A stretch of 64,000 nucleotides of DNA from Micromussa lordhowensis (lineage: Eukaryota > Cnidaria > Anthozoa > Scleractinia > Lobophylliidae), in contig OZ026596.1 of assembly GCA_964020085.1 (NCBI GenBank), positions 32,696,722 through 32,760,721 on the forward strand, written 5' to 3'. The translations under genes and the position numbers were made by a program. A model generated the notes under the pieces. It did no database searches and was not told where the DNA came from. It saw only the letters and a list, made by a program, of their open reading frames with translations. The number at the start of each line of letters is the position of its first letter. Position 1 is the first letter of the stretch. Positions 18,872-30,019 of this stretch are shown one piece after another.

Positions 18872-21800
18872 TTGATAATGCAGGGCAATTTTAATGTGAT
18901 GACTTTAAATGTTAGAGGACTAAGAAACCCGGTGAAGAGGAGAAGTATTTTTGGTTTTCTAAAAGATCAAAATTGCGAAGCCTATTTTTTGCAAGAAACG
19001 TACTCAGAACTCAGCGACGAATTTATTTGGAGAAGCGAATGGGGAGGTGTCATTTTCTTTTCGCATGGATCTACACACAGTAAAGGTGTCTGCATCCTAA
19101 TGAATCCTTCATTAAACTGCGATTTTGATAATTTACAAAAAGACCAAAATGGCAGAATCGTTTCGGTTGATTTAAGCCTAAATGGTAGCAAATTTTCTTT
19201 ATGCAATATCTATGTCCCAAACGACCAAAGAAAACAACAAGAATTCTTGCAAGATCTAAGCGCATATCTAATGTCCAACACAGATATTGAAAGGCTCATT
19301 GTAGGGGGTGACTGGAACATCACCTTGCAGTTAATTGACAAAAGGGGTGGCACATTATGGAAGCCAACCGCCGCCAGAGACAAACTTCTCACGTTGATGA
19401 ATGAATTCGCACTAGTTGACATTTTCAGAGAACGAAATCAACATAAAACAAGCTATACTTATGAATCTAAAGCACTTAAACTGAGTTCGCGGATAGACTT
19501 TTTTTTAATTGCTCAACATCTCACAAAATGGGTCGAACGGGTTGAAACCAAAGTATCAAATGCCCCGGATCATCGAGCAGTCAAATTTACTATATCGATA
19601 GCTCAAGTCCCACGAGGACCGGGAACATGGAAATTCAATAACTCCCTCCTTGAAGATGGAAAGTACGTAGATCTAATACGAAAAAACTATATTGTCATCA
19701 GCGAGAAGTATGCAGAAGTCAAGGACAAAAGACTGAAATGGGAATTAATTAAAATGGAATTGAGAGGTTTAACAATCCCGTATGCCAAAAACAAGGCTAA
19801 AAAAGGCAAAGAAAAGGAAACAAATATTCAAAAGCGACTAGAGGAACTGGACAGCCGTATCTCTAGTCTTGCTAATACCGATCACACAATCCACCAATTG
19901 AGAACTGAATATACAACTCTAAAGGAGGATCTTTTCCTTATGTATGAAAACAAAGCTAAGGGCTCAATTATCCGCTCCAAAACAAGATGGATCGAACAAG
20001 GCGAAAAACCTACCAAATACTTTTTCAATTTGGAGAAAAGGAAATATAATCGAAAGGTCATCAAATCTTTAAAGAGACCAGATGGTGAAATGATTTGTGG
20101 TGAATTGGAGATATTGAAAGAAATTGAATTATATTATAAAAATCTATATTCGTCTGTCTCAGACAAAGGAAATGATTTGTTTGAAGACTTTATTGGAAAC
20201 CTCATAATACCAAAACTCGAAAATACAGTTAGGGATGAACTGGAAGGAGAAATCACTCTCCAGGAATGTCAGGATATTCTTCGCACCTTTAAACAGGGAA
20301 AGTCGCCAGGAGAGGATGGATTTACGTGGGAATTCTATAATTGCTTCTTTGATCTGCTCGGACCTGACCTTGTAGACAGTTTTAATTCAGCGTACCACAC
20401 AGGTGAGATGTCGATCTCTCAACGTCGAGGTGTGATCACGCTTGTCCCTAAAGAAGACTCTGACCTTGAAGCACTTAGTAACTGGCGCCCAATAACACTA
20501 TTAAATTTAGATTACAAAATTGTATCCAAAGTAATTGCCAAAAGATTAGAAAAGGTCCTCCCACTTCTTGTTTGTCCGGACCAGTCAGGATTTGTTAAAG
20601 GAAGATACATGGGCCAAAATATTAGATTAGTCAATGACATTTTGGAACAAACAAAACTCCAGGGCATTCCAGGTATCCTCCTGCAACTCGACTTTCAAAA
20701 AGCCTTCGACACCATTGAATGGAAATTTATCCAAAACACTATTGCTTTTTTTAATTTCGGCGAGTCTATCCAACGCTGGATTTCAATGTTCTACTCAAAT
20801 ATCCAGAGTTCAGTCTTGAATAATGGATTTAGTACAAACTACTTTGCACTTTCAAGGGGAGTTAGACAAGGATGTCCATTGTCCCCATTCCTCTTCGTCT
20901 TGGCGGTCGAGCTTTTAGCATGCAAAATTAGACAAGACAAGGAAATCCAGGGAATAAATATTTTTCAAAGGGAATTAAAAATAAGTCAATTTGCAGATGA
21001 CACTACCCTTTTTAACAGTAATAGAAAGTCCGTCAGAAGAGCCATCAATGTTCTAGACAACTTCGGTGACCTGTCCGGCTTAAGATTAAATCCGTCGAAA
21101 ACCAAAGCTCTTTGGCTTGGACCTTGGAGGCATTGCAAAGAAACACCCTTCGGATTCCAGTGGCCTAAAAAACCTGTCCGAATACTTGGATCCTATGTAT
21201 CTTACGATGTAAAACAAAATGAAAAACTTAATTTTGAGGTAAAACTGCAGAAAATGCAAAGTATTTTTGATGTTTGGAATTGTCGAAACTTAACACTATT
21301 CGGAAGATGTCTTATAGCAAAAGCCTGGGAATCTCGCAGTTGGTCAACACGATTTCAAATCTCAACATTTCAAAAGCCTCTATTCAGGCTGTTAATTCTG
21401 CTATTTTCAAATTTATTTGGAAACAGAAAAAAGATAAAATCAAACGTAGAGTAATGATCTCCGATTATGACAATGGTGGTCTACGCGCGCCTAGTATAGA
21501 CACCATGGCAAAATCACTGAAGCTGGCATGGATCCCTAGGCTTTTATCAGAAGAGGAAAATTCTGAGGACTCCTGGAAGGCCATCCCCAACTACCTTCTG
21601 GACAAATTTGGTGGACTAAATTTTTTGTTAAGATGCAATTATGATAAAAAGTTTCTGACAAGGATCAATTTACCCCAGTTCTACAAAGAAATCCTTCAGT
21701 ATTTCCTAGAACTTAAGACATCCTATAACTACTCTTCACATCAGGAATTTGTTTTGTTTAATAACAAAGATATATTGTTGGACGGATACTCTATCTTTTA

Positions 21801-22608
21801 TAAAAATTGGTTCGAAAAAGGCGTCTTTCTCATCCAAGATCTTCTAGACATAGACGGTAACGTCATGTCGTACACAAAATTTATAGAGAAATATCTTCTA
21901 AGTTGTAATTTTCTTGCCTATTTTCAAGTTGTTTCAGCAATTCCAAAAGATGCTATAGAGAGAGCAAAGGTAACCCCTATAAATAAAACAGATTTCCTGT
22001 CCAAAAATGTTTTTCCGCTTTCATCAGGAATCTGCATAAATCTCCTAAAAATGAAAAATAAAGACTTTTATAAATTACTAATCAACAGAGACAAAATCCA
22101 ACTCAAGGCAAGCACAAAGTGGGCCCGAGACTTACAAGTAGACCAGATCCCTTTAGAGTCATACTTTAGAGATATAAAAACCATTTGCAAGGACAACAAG
22201 CTGAGAGAATTCTATTTTAAACTTTTGCATAGAATAATAGTTACCAAAAAAGAGCTGTTTCTTTATGGAAAAGAAGTAAATATGCTATGTAGATATTGCC
22301 AAATGAACGACTCAATAATCCACACCCTCCAAAACTGCTCCTGGACTAAACAATTTTTCTCGGAAGTTATCAAGTGGTTTAACAACGAAAATGCCACCTC
22401 CTTAGGCTTCTCGCAGACCGAAATAATGTTTGGCACTAAAGCAAATCCAAAAAACGTAGAACTATATTTTGAAAGAAAACTCAACTTCACATTATTATTC
22501 GCCAAGTATTATTTATACAACACAAAATTAACACATGGGGAAATCTCCATGTCTGATTTCATAGTAAAAGTACGTCATAAATATTCATTGGAAGGTTTAA
22601 ACGTGTAG
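18872..22608 (+). pseudogene. LINE ORF2: APE endonuclease and reverse transcriptase, one frameshift
   Basis: The frame 18872-21454 opens with an apurinic-like endonuclease (MTLNVRGLRNP; FLQETY; VGGDWN; SRIDFFLI; DHRAVKF). It continues into RT with SPGEDGF, PITLLNLDYK, QLDFQKAFDT, RQGCPLSPFLF and the catalytic FADDTTLF. Near 21325 reading must shift into the frame ending at 22608, which holds the C-terminal domain with a Cys/His cluster (CRYCQMNDSIIHTLQNC). The whole protein would be about 1240 aa, normal for L1/Tx1-clade ORF2. The enzyme nicks target DNA and primes reverse transcription on it. Apart from the single shift it looks intact. Confidence 0.9.
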
Positions 22609-22957
22609 CTGTGAAATGTAAAACTTACTCTCTTTTTTTTTTTCTAAGTAGGATGTAGATTGGGTAAGTGTGGTGTAAGTTGGCATCTTTTTTTTATAAT
22701 AATATCTTGTATACAAAACTTATAACATAAATAGTATAACAATATCCATGTCAATTATAGTAGAAACATAAATCATCCCTGTACAAACAAGTAACTTTTA
22801 GTGCTATGCATTGTAAATAGGCCAACTGTAACGTAGATAGTGTAATTGTAATGTAATATATGTATTGTTCAGTAGTACAAGTACACGTAGTGTAAGTATA
22901 ATACCAGTGCTGTAAGTAATTTAAATTATTAATAAAAAATAAAAAAAAATAAAAAAA

Positions 22958-22973
22958 ATTATCAGCGGCCTTT
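22958..22973 (+). repeat. LINE target-site duplication, right
   Basis: Exact copy of 17509-17524, directly after the A-rich tail. Confidence 0.95.
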
Positions 22974-24176
22974 TGTTTGCCATGTCTTCTCCCATTTCTC
23001 TTTCGTGGTTCTGAAGATATGAAATAAATACAAAGACTGCGTCTTCTCCTCTGTATATGATGGAGCCTTGTATCTCTCCATCACTCCTCACAATCATGTA
23101 AGAAAAGCCGCATGGCTCATGCTTTTCAGTTTTTATTGTGAAGCTCTTTTTGTTGTTTGGTTCGCATGTGCGTATCTTTCTCACGAGGCATTCAAAGTCT
23201 GCATAAACGACATATGGGGCTTTCATTTGCTTGTAAAAGTTCTTGAAGGCCATCTTATTCTCGCCAGCTTTTGGCATCTCTGTTCTGGTTGGGCTTTTCA
23301 GTAGCCTTTTACATTCAGGCTTGTGCCTTTCTAGCAAACCTATCGTTGTATAGCCCTGCAGGCAGCGTTCGCAGAAATGCTTGTTTTCATTGTGCCTGTT
23401 TTGGTCATATAAAAGCGCTGTGGGCCTTTTCACAAGACTGTAGTGCGTGTTTTCGCCCTGCTTTATTAACGTTAAGTTGATTCTTGGAGTTTCGCCGCGT
23501 TTTTCGCTGATCCTGTGAACGACTACTCGCTCATTTTCCCATCCAAAGACATTAATTTAATGGCGAGATTCGTATTCTGCCTCTCCAGCCTGTCAATCTG
23601 CGAAACCAGCGTCGGAAAATCAATGCCCGTGAAATTGAGGCCGTCTTCTGTTGGGTAGCTTGAAGTCCTAACCGGGTTTCTACCTCTCGGCGCTGGAAAT
23701 AAATGCGCCCTTATTGCCCATCTCAGAGATTGGTTGTCTCTGTTTTGTATGTTAAGAATCGCTCTCTTGTTTTTCAGCTTTGTGGGCAGCACCATGTAAC
23801 TTCCTCCTAAGATTGGTTGGTATCGCGCCACGTTTATGAAAGCTTCCAAAATTTTATCGATTATCCATCCAGAGCCTCTTTCTGACCAGGCCTCTATCTC
23901 GCCTTTTACTCCATCAACAAACTGATTCAACGAGTGATTCAATGTATCTATGTTGTACTCATTCAAGATTACTGGCCGCATCCGATTAAAATAATGCTGC
24001 ATTTCTTCTACTCTTTCATCTCGAATCATATAAAATTTCACAAGAAGGCTAAATTGTCTTTTTACGCTCTTCAGCGTCTCAACTTCATTCGTGCAAACAT
24101 TTATGAATGAATTTTTCGTTTTTTGAAAAAATTTGAACAGGTCTTTGTTGTTCTTTGTTGCCCGCATTTTCCACAC

Positions 24177-24387
24177 GCGGAGCCATTCATTGAAATTGTT
24201 TCTTACAACCTTATGGTTGGGCTAATTGGAGCTATGAGCCTTTGATTCTCCCTCGATCGGGCCATAAAACATTTCAAGAACATCTCTCGAAAAAAATTGC
24301 AGCGGTCATTGCTTTCTATATTACCCGCCACATTTCTTTAAAATAAAAATAATTCTATTACAATTATAGACAAGCCGTGTTTCGCTT
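24177..24387. other. Polinton non-coding right arm
   Basis: Between the first PolB ATG on the minus strand and the terminal palindrome I see no ORF or other signal. Confidence 0.5.
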
Positions 24388-24524
24388 ACACACATATATA
24401 ACGGGGCGTTTCATTACCGATTTTAACGGGGCTCTATTTTACCCGACGGCGAAGCATTGCGAGCCGTCGGGTAAAATAGAGCCCCGTTAAAATCGGTGAC
24501 AAAACCCCCGTCATATATGTGTGT
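24388..24524. repeat. Polinton right end: palindromic double terminal repeat
   Basis: Two inverted copies of the terminal repeat face each other: 24388-24450 and 24463-24524, with a 12-bp spacer (gaagcattgcga). The outer copy pairs with the left TIR. The inner copy is in the same orientation as the left TIR. The left end has only one copy. Confidence 0.9.
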
Positions 24525-25038
24525 TTTATCTTTTGTTTCTAGGGAATGAATATAATCATGTTCATTTATAACCAATATAGAATACGGACATTGCAGAATC
24601 AGGAAAGCTGATTTAAGTGTCAATGGATTAAGAAAGCCGAGTCTTGATATACGCTCTTGGTAGCCAGATGAGAAAAATAGTTACATGTAATAGAGAAAGT
24701 CACTACAAGCGAAGAAACTAGAAGCTTTATATAAAAAAGACATCGGTCTCCTGGGACGGAAAACCTTCAAATGGTATTGAAGGCAACTTTGTAATATTTT
24801 ATAATTTCCTATTGCTTATCCCTCCACTACTGATGCATGGCTCATAGAAAAGAGATAATCGTGAGTAGCAGTCCATAGAGAAGAGCAGAGGTGCAAAGTA
24901 TAATGCTTCTATCCAACAACTCTTGGGTACTACTATAAAAATAAACGAAGTGACTATAACCCTTACAGCACGTCTTTACCATCATCGTTGGAGCTACCTT
25001 GCGCTTCCACGAAACATGGCTCCATTGCATTAGTATAG

Positions 25039-25178
25039 GTAATCATACGGTTTTTCTCGTTCAATTTGGAATTAATTTGCACGAGTGAGTTTTTCAAAAA
25101 GCTGAAATTGCAATTTGAGCTTTTTGAAAAACAAGTCCAAATTAATTCCAAATTGAACGAGAAAAACCGTGTGATTAC
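25039..25178. repeat. Fold-back MITE
   Basis: About 40-bp inverted ends beginning gtaatcatacggtttttctc and ending gaaaaaccgtgtgattac, with a short centre. No ORF. Confidence 0.85.
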
Positions 25179-25360
25179 TTATGAATAATACAAACATGAA
25201 AAAATTCGCGCAGAAAAATTGCCGGAAGATGTTTCTTGAAGCCGTTTTTTTCGCATTCAGAGTTTCCGTAAAAAATTTTTCTCACTGCTTTACATGATAT
25301 CATTGGCCTACAAAATTTCTCATTGTCTTTCTGCCAATCATTATCCAGAATTACGATGTG

Positions 25361-25420
25361 TAATTTGCACTGGTGTTACAGTTTTTGCACTGGTGTTACA
25401 CTTTTTGCACTGGTGTTACA
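25361..25420 (+). repeat. Three-copy 20-bp tandem repeat
   Basis: The block tttgcactggtgttaca recurs every 20 bp three times, with small differences at the unit edges. Confidence 0.9.
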
Positions 25421-25453
<33 letters not shown>

Positions 25454-26084
25454 GAGTAATTTTTTCATGTGTATTATTAACCCTTAAAAGCCTAACTGGA
25501 CACCCAAAATGCCGTTTTTAACCCTGAAATCAGTTTATTGGCTGCCATGACGCTGAATGAGCCTTAGTTTTGCTGAAAAAGTTATTTATTTACCAGAACG
25601 ATAGATTTCCTCATGATTAGGTACAAAAATCACGGTGCAATATTTTAATCTAGGGCATGCGCAGAAGCCAAAATTCGGCTTTTTGTTTTGCATTGCCCGT
25701 TCCGAATGTTTTTCTTGCCCCTTTCCTTTCCTTTTTCTCGGCCCTTTTACTCTCGCTACCCCTAGCGACTCATATTCTCTCTGGCTGCTGTTAAAAGTTG
25801 GGTGTTAACTATGGGGAAAGCCTGCAAAAATTAATGGGCCATTTTACGACCATTTTTGCACCAAAACTGATAACGTTGTCTTTCAATTTCCTACGTCGGA
25901 ATACCGTTGATATCCAAAACCGACTGTTGTGCGGATAAATCTATCCATGCTCTACTAAATCCTTATCCCGTGCCAATGAAGTTCTCGCAGTACGAGACTG
26001 TCGTTTCAGATAGCCCGACGATAAGTTGCATCTTTCAGGTTCGTCTTCTCCGTCCGCCATGTTTGTTTGTTTTTTAATTTTATT

Positions 26085-26107
26085 TATTATTTATTTATTA
26101 TTTAACC

Positions 26108-26141
<34 letters not shown>

Positions 26142-26211
26142 GGTAAATACTAAAATGCCTTAATTACATTGCTAATATACCAATCTACTACTAATTAAAT
26201 CTAATAACAAC

Positions 26212-26252
<41 letters not shown>

Positions 26253-26548
26253 GTTAAATTAATCATTATCAAAAAGGAATCACCTACAGCCGGATTTAAA
26301 ACTAGCAAGTGTTTGAGCTTGCCACAGATTGGTAGGTAAGCTGTTCCACAGCACTGCACCACTATAGCTGAAACTATTTTTTAGAAAATTGGTGTGGGGG
26401 AGTGGAAGAGCTAGTTTGCCCTCACAATTCCTAAGAGACTAGGTAGATGTTGCACTCCGATCAGTAAACATTTATTTCAGATAATCGGGGGCGAGACCAT
26501 TAAAAGATTTATAGACCATAGTGGCTGCTTTCAATTCACGTTCAAGAT

Positions 26549-26585
<37 letters not shown>

Positions 26586-26823
26586 CACATTGGCATCATA
26601 TGAAGAAGAGATCAAAATACGGGCAGCGCAATTCTGTAGTTCTTTGTAGTTTAATGGAAAGAGATTTGGGATCAATATCAGTATCTGGGCAACTGCGCAC
26701 CTACCCCTCCCCTAACCCAACATGTTATAATAAGTTAATAATTTAGTGTTACTGTTGGGTTAGGGGAGGGGTAGGTGCGCAGTTGCCCAGAGGCTGATAT
26801 TGATCCGAAATTTGTTGCAATTA

Positions 26824-26858
<35 letters not shown>

Positions 26859-26883
26859 AACTAAAGCATTATAGATGCATAGG

Positions 26884-26931
<48 letters not shown>

Positions 26932-26991
26932 TAGGAAGCAATTTTTTTGGAAATATGTTCAATATGTACATTCCAAGTTAAATTTTGATCT

Positions 26992-27025
<34 letters not shown>

Positions 27026-27041
27026 GTTTTATAGAGTTGCT

Positions 27042-27078
<37 letters not shown>

Positions 27079-27112
27079 TTAAGCTCCGTTTCGCTGTCAG
27101 CCAATCCCAAGC
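26085..27112 (-). pseudogene. LINE fragment, C-terminal reverse transcriptase and 3' end
   Basis: Minus-strand reading contains LINE RT C-terminal blocks: FTKSLGVYIDQNLTWNVHI and CIYNALVQPHFDYCSVVWG at 26810-27110, then LQNCAARILISSSYD and AATMVYKSFNGLAPDYL at 26475-26665. This is typical of CR1/Rex-like elements. The 3' non-coding part ends in an ATTT-rich tail near 26085. The coding part is split by the MITE at 26669-26806 and is 5'-truncated. Confidence 0.8.
26669..26806. repeat. Palindromic MITE inside the LINE fragment
   Basis: Inverted ends of about 50 bp beginning ggatcaatatcag and including tctgggcaactgcgcacc, with a 35-bp AT-rich centre. It interrupts the RT frame. No clean target duplication was seen. 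Confidence 0.85.
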
Positions 27113-27439
27113 GCTGAATTCAAACTTGTTGCGAGGCAAGTTGTGATCGAGCAACAAAAGTCAATTAGAACTCGGGTCTACATGTGCCTCAACCTTAAAT
27201 TGGCGGCGTATTCTAACGGTGGGCAGCGTTCTTAAAAACTTTGGCGTTTTCTGCTCAAACTTTTGTCCAGGCCATCAATCAATCAATCTTTTTTTTTTTT
27301 ACGATAACTGCAGAAATACTCGCGCGCTCATTGGCTAATTTTTATCGTCAATATGCGGACAGACACATGAATTTGAAATTCGTGCGACGCGTGATCAGCG
27401 AGCGAGAGCGGGCAATTCGACCATTTGTTATCGTAAAAA

Positions 27440-27625
27440 ACAAATTGATGTCAGTTTTTAATGAGTCTGTCCTGTTATTGACAATGAATTTCGTCATCAC
27501 ATTGTCAAAGTAGTCTGCGGATCCACTCGGCTATCGCCTCGTGGATCCACAGCTACTTTGACAATGTGAGACGAAATTTATGATCAATAACAGGACAGAC
27601 GCATGAAAAACTGACGTCAATTTGT
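27440..27625. repeat. Large fold-back MITE
   Basis: Arms of about 70-75 bp (left starting acaaattgatgtcag; right ending ctgacgtcaatttgt) with a GC-rich centre ggatccactcggc. Confidence 0.88.
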
Positions 27626-28144
27626 TAAATTCCCTAATTTACATTTTACAGGCAACGAAAAGGGATAAGCCAATCTTGTATCGATAAATCGTAGCCAACG
27701 CCATATGTACGAAGTTTAATTCAAATTAATTTAATTTATTATGCACGACCCCATAAGCTACTCTGAACTTTAATTTTACTCGTACTTAAATGAAGGTTGA
27801 CTGTCTGTCTGTATCTAATATAAACACTCATCGCTGTAGCATTGAGTCGCCAAGCTGTAAACAAAGCCATTCTTTTAATCTTACTTTGCACCATTACCGC
27901 TGGGAAGATATATACCGCGATCTCTTATTTTTTAACTTACAATGAAAAGCAGCAGTAAACGAACGATACCTTGCACTTTCCATTAGTTTGAAGCGTATAT
28001 GTTTGCTTTCAAATTTCGAAGTTACCTCTTGTGTCGCTAACTGTTTTCAATTCGGTCAGAAATTCTGCTCAAAAGTTTTCAGAAACCCCACATTAGCATA
28101 TCAGTACGTACTATGTATATACACATCTAATCTTTTGCCAACAA

Positions 28145-28435
28145 CCCAAGGGATTTCCAGGTGGTTCAGTTGGAGAGACCGTTGGATAAGCTGCGCGCCA
28201 CTGATCCAAATGTGAGTGCATCTGGCGGGCGCGAGTTCAGATCTTCGTAGCGAACCATGCAGTAAGGCTCAACAGCTACTCTACCGGTACGTAGAAGCTC
28301 TGTATCTGAGATATTCAGTGACAAAGTGTCATGAATTCACAGCCACTCTGTACCTTGAGGGATACGGCTGAAAAAACCTTTGCGTAAAGCATAGAGTGAG
28401 CAGGGGGATATGTTTTGCTCACGTCTGTGACGGGT
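28145..28435 (+). repeat. tRNA-derived SINE (degenerate)
   Basis: tRNA-like head with A-box-like ggtggttcagttgg and B-box-like gcgagttcagatctt, followed by a non-tRNA body. It lies just downstream of the TYW1 stop codon. The boundaries are approximate. Confidence 0.5.
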
Positions 28436-28660
28436 GCTGGTGCTGGTGCTGGCTTTGCCCGGTAGCAAAATAGTGCGAACACTTCTGAACAGGCCTGAAG
28501 ATGGTCACATTCACTTCACACCTTCTAAATTAATCGTTCTTACTTGGCAACCTTGCTTAGGAGAATTGCCAACTTTTTCAGTTTTAGGTGTTAAAATTGC
28601 AAAGAAACGTGTGACTAGTTTGCAAATTATTTTCCGAATTGTAAATATTGATTTGATCAT

Positions 28661-29803
28661 TTAACATCCACTGATGTCCTTCTTCTTCTTGCGGTGCCAG
28701 CGAGTCTCCTCTGGATCAAACCCCCGCTGCGCATGTCCCATTAAGGCCCAATCTGGTGTTTTGGCCATGTAGTCTAGTGCAGTAAAGTTCTCTGTCCCAT
28801 TGCTCTCTTCATAACTGCACATCTACAGACAGAACAGAAAAGAAAAGATGTTGATGGTGATAACAAATGCAGATGTTATGAAGCTATTATAGGCTATTTT
28901 AGACTCCCTCAAGTTGTGACAGAGTTTCAAGCACAACCATTAATGCATGCCAAGGAAGGCACAGTAACAACTAATGCAAATATGTAACATAAAACTAATA
29001 ATGACACAGATCTGCAGGTACATGTAGAAGAGATTCCAGGTTTTGTCCAGTGCGCACATGCGACTCCTACAAGACTATAAACCATAGTTAATCTTCATGC
29101 AGGTCATTGCTACCGAGTTCTTTACATCAATCAAGTAACGCATACCAGGATAATTTTACAATTCCTTGTAACACATTACTAACCTATGTCCTTTAATAAC
29201 AAAGGTACTAGAAGCCTTGTAGTAGATAACATTTATTATAAAGGATATTTCCATTTACTACAGGGTGTGTGTATTAAGGACTTACACGCTGATGGAATGT
29301 GGGATAATCAATCCACGTGTACCATCCATCGTCTTTCTTAAACTGCAAGTAATTTCAATACCGTGAGCTACATAACAAATTGAAGGAGCGCTCATTGGCC
29401 TAACAATTGGAGATGGACACTCGACCAAGGGACCCAGGTTCAAGAACTGACCAGGGAGTCATTACACTGTGTGTTTGGATAACCTGGCAAATAACAAGGA
29501 TATAAACTCTCGTGGTAGACCACTTGTTTATCAATGGAGACCCTCACTGATTCACACGTCTGGTCAAGCAAGCTATCCACATAAGACTCCACCTTAATAC
29601 CTTTAACGGGGATAGTGGAATGGAGATCTTCGAAGCGTGGTTACCTCGGTCAAAAACACAGCAACAGGAGAATGGTACAACAGCAGTACCACCTTCGTGC
29701 TGGAACGATGGACGTTGAAATGCACTAATCACAACCCACCATTGAGATATAAATGGTACAGCCCAACCTCATCGCCCAATAAAGAGCATTAGTATCACCC
29801 AAC

Positions 29804-29841
<38 letters not shown>

Positions 29842-29985
29842 GCTACTAGTGGTCTAATAGTAATAGTCATCGAGTAGCGAAATTCGCCCGTTTTTCTTTC
29901 GTTTTTTCCCCAAATAAATATTTCTTCAACTTGAATTTGCTAACCTTTTTATTGCCTTTTCTGTCCAACTGGTTGGGTGATACTA

Positions 29986-30019
<34 letters not shown>

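Larger units (their letters stand above)
17525..22957 (+). mobile_element. Near full-length L1/Tx1-like LINE inserted in PolB
   Basis: A two-ORF non-LTR retrotransposon with an 87-bp 5' leader, an ORF1p of the L1 type, an APE endonuclease-RT ORF2 and an A-rich tail (aataaaaaataaaaaaaaa, about 22930-22957). It is bounded by exact 16-bp target duplications. Only one frameshift is visible (ORF2, about 21325), so it is much less decayed than the Polinton around it. It must have inserted after the Polinton did, and relatively recently. Confidence 0.93.
15499..24176 (-). pseudogene. Polinton protein-primed-type DNA polymerase B, interrupted and deleted
   Basis: Fragments read right to left. An N-terminal domain lies at 23523-24176, followed by a zinc finger (CERCLQGYTT) and an exonuclease block (YADFECLV) at 22974-23433. 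After the LINE comes a Cys/His segment with an HNH-like DHDHVTGKYRGAAHNECN. After the SINE come an Exo II-like NLKGYNEHLL and a linker. Motif C (YTDTDS) is near 15975 and the conserved C-terminus is at 15499-15849. PolB would replicate the element. Between ERGMRG and MHKTKL (about 16110-16165) the palm region with motifs A and B is absent, where relatives have roughly 200 residues. There are also several frameshifts. Polymerase activity is therefore impossible. Confidence 0.88.
9313..24524. mobile_element. Polinton/Maverick DNA transposon, decayed, with nested SINE and LINE
   Basis: Inverted terminal repeats (9313-9383 and 24463-24524) enclose a self-synthesising transposon module. It contains a jelly-roll MCP-like capsid gene, an A32-like packaging ATPase, a retroviral-type integrase, several small membrane or hypothetical proteins, and a long PolB on the minus strand. 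Total span is 15.2 kb, but about 5.4 kb is a LINE and 0.3 kb a SINE, so the element itself is only about 9.4 kb, shorter than the usual 15-20 kb. It is more GC-rich than its surroundings. Most genes have frameshifts and PolB has a large internal deletion, so it is immobile. A maturation protease and a minor capsid protein were not recognised. I could not see the expected 6-bp target duplication. Confidence 0.92.
24525..26084. other. Intergenic DNA with MITEs
   Basis: No host exon was recognised. Apart from the fold-back at 25039-25178 and the tandem array at 25361-25420, a patch at about 25650-26080 has the look of a dispersed repeat. Its short minus-strand frame from the ATG near 26060 is closed by stops. 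Confidence 0.5.

Noticed and set aside
18627..18894. Small hydrophobic ORF between LINE ORF1 and ORF2
   Set aside because: AT-rich inter-ORF spacer; no conserved motif and overlapping frames of similar composition.
9313..24524. A live endogenous virus or functional Polinton
   Set aside because: PolB lacks its central catalytic region, and the MCP-like gene, ATPase and integrase are all frameshifted.
25361..25420. CRISPR-like or regulatory tandem array
   Set aside because: Units are contiguous 20-mers with no variable spacers, in an animal genome; a plain tandem repeat.
25650..26080. Candidate host first exon on the minus strand with an ATG near 26060
   Set aside because: The frame meets stops after about 40 codons and no family is recognised; the region looks like a dispersed repeat.
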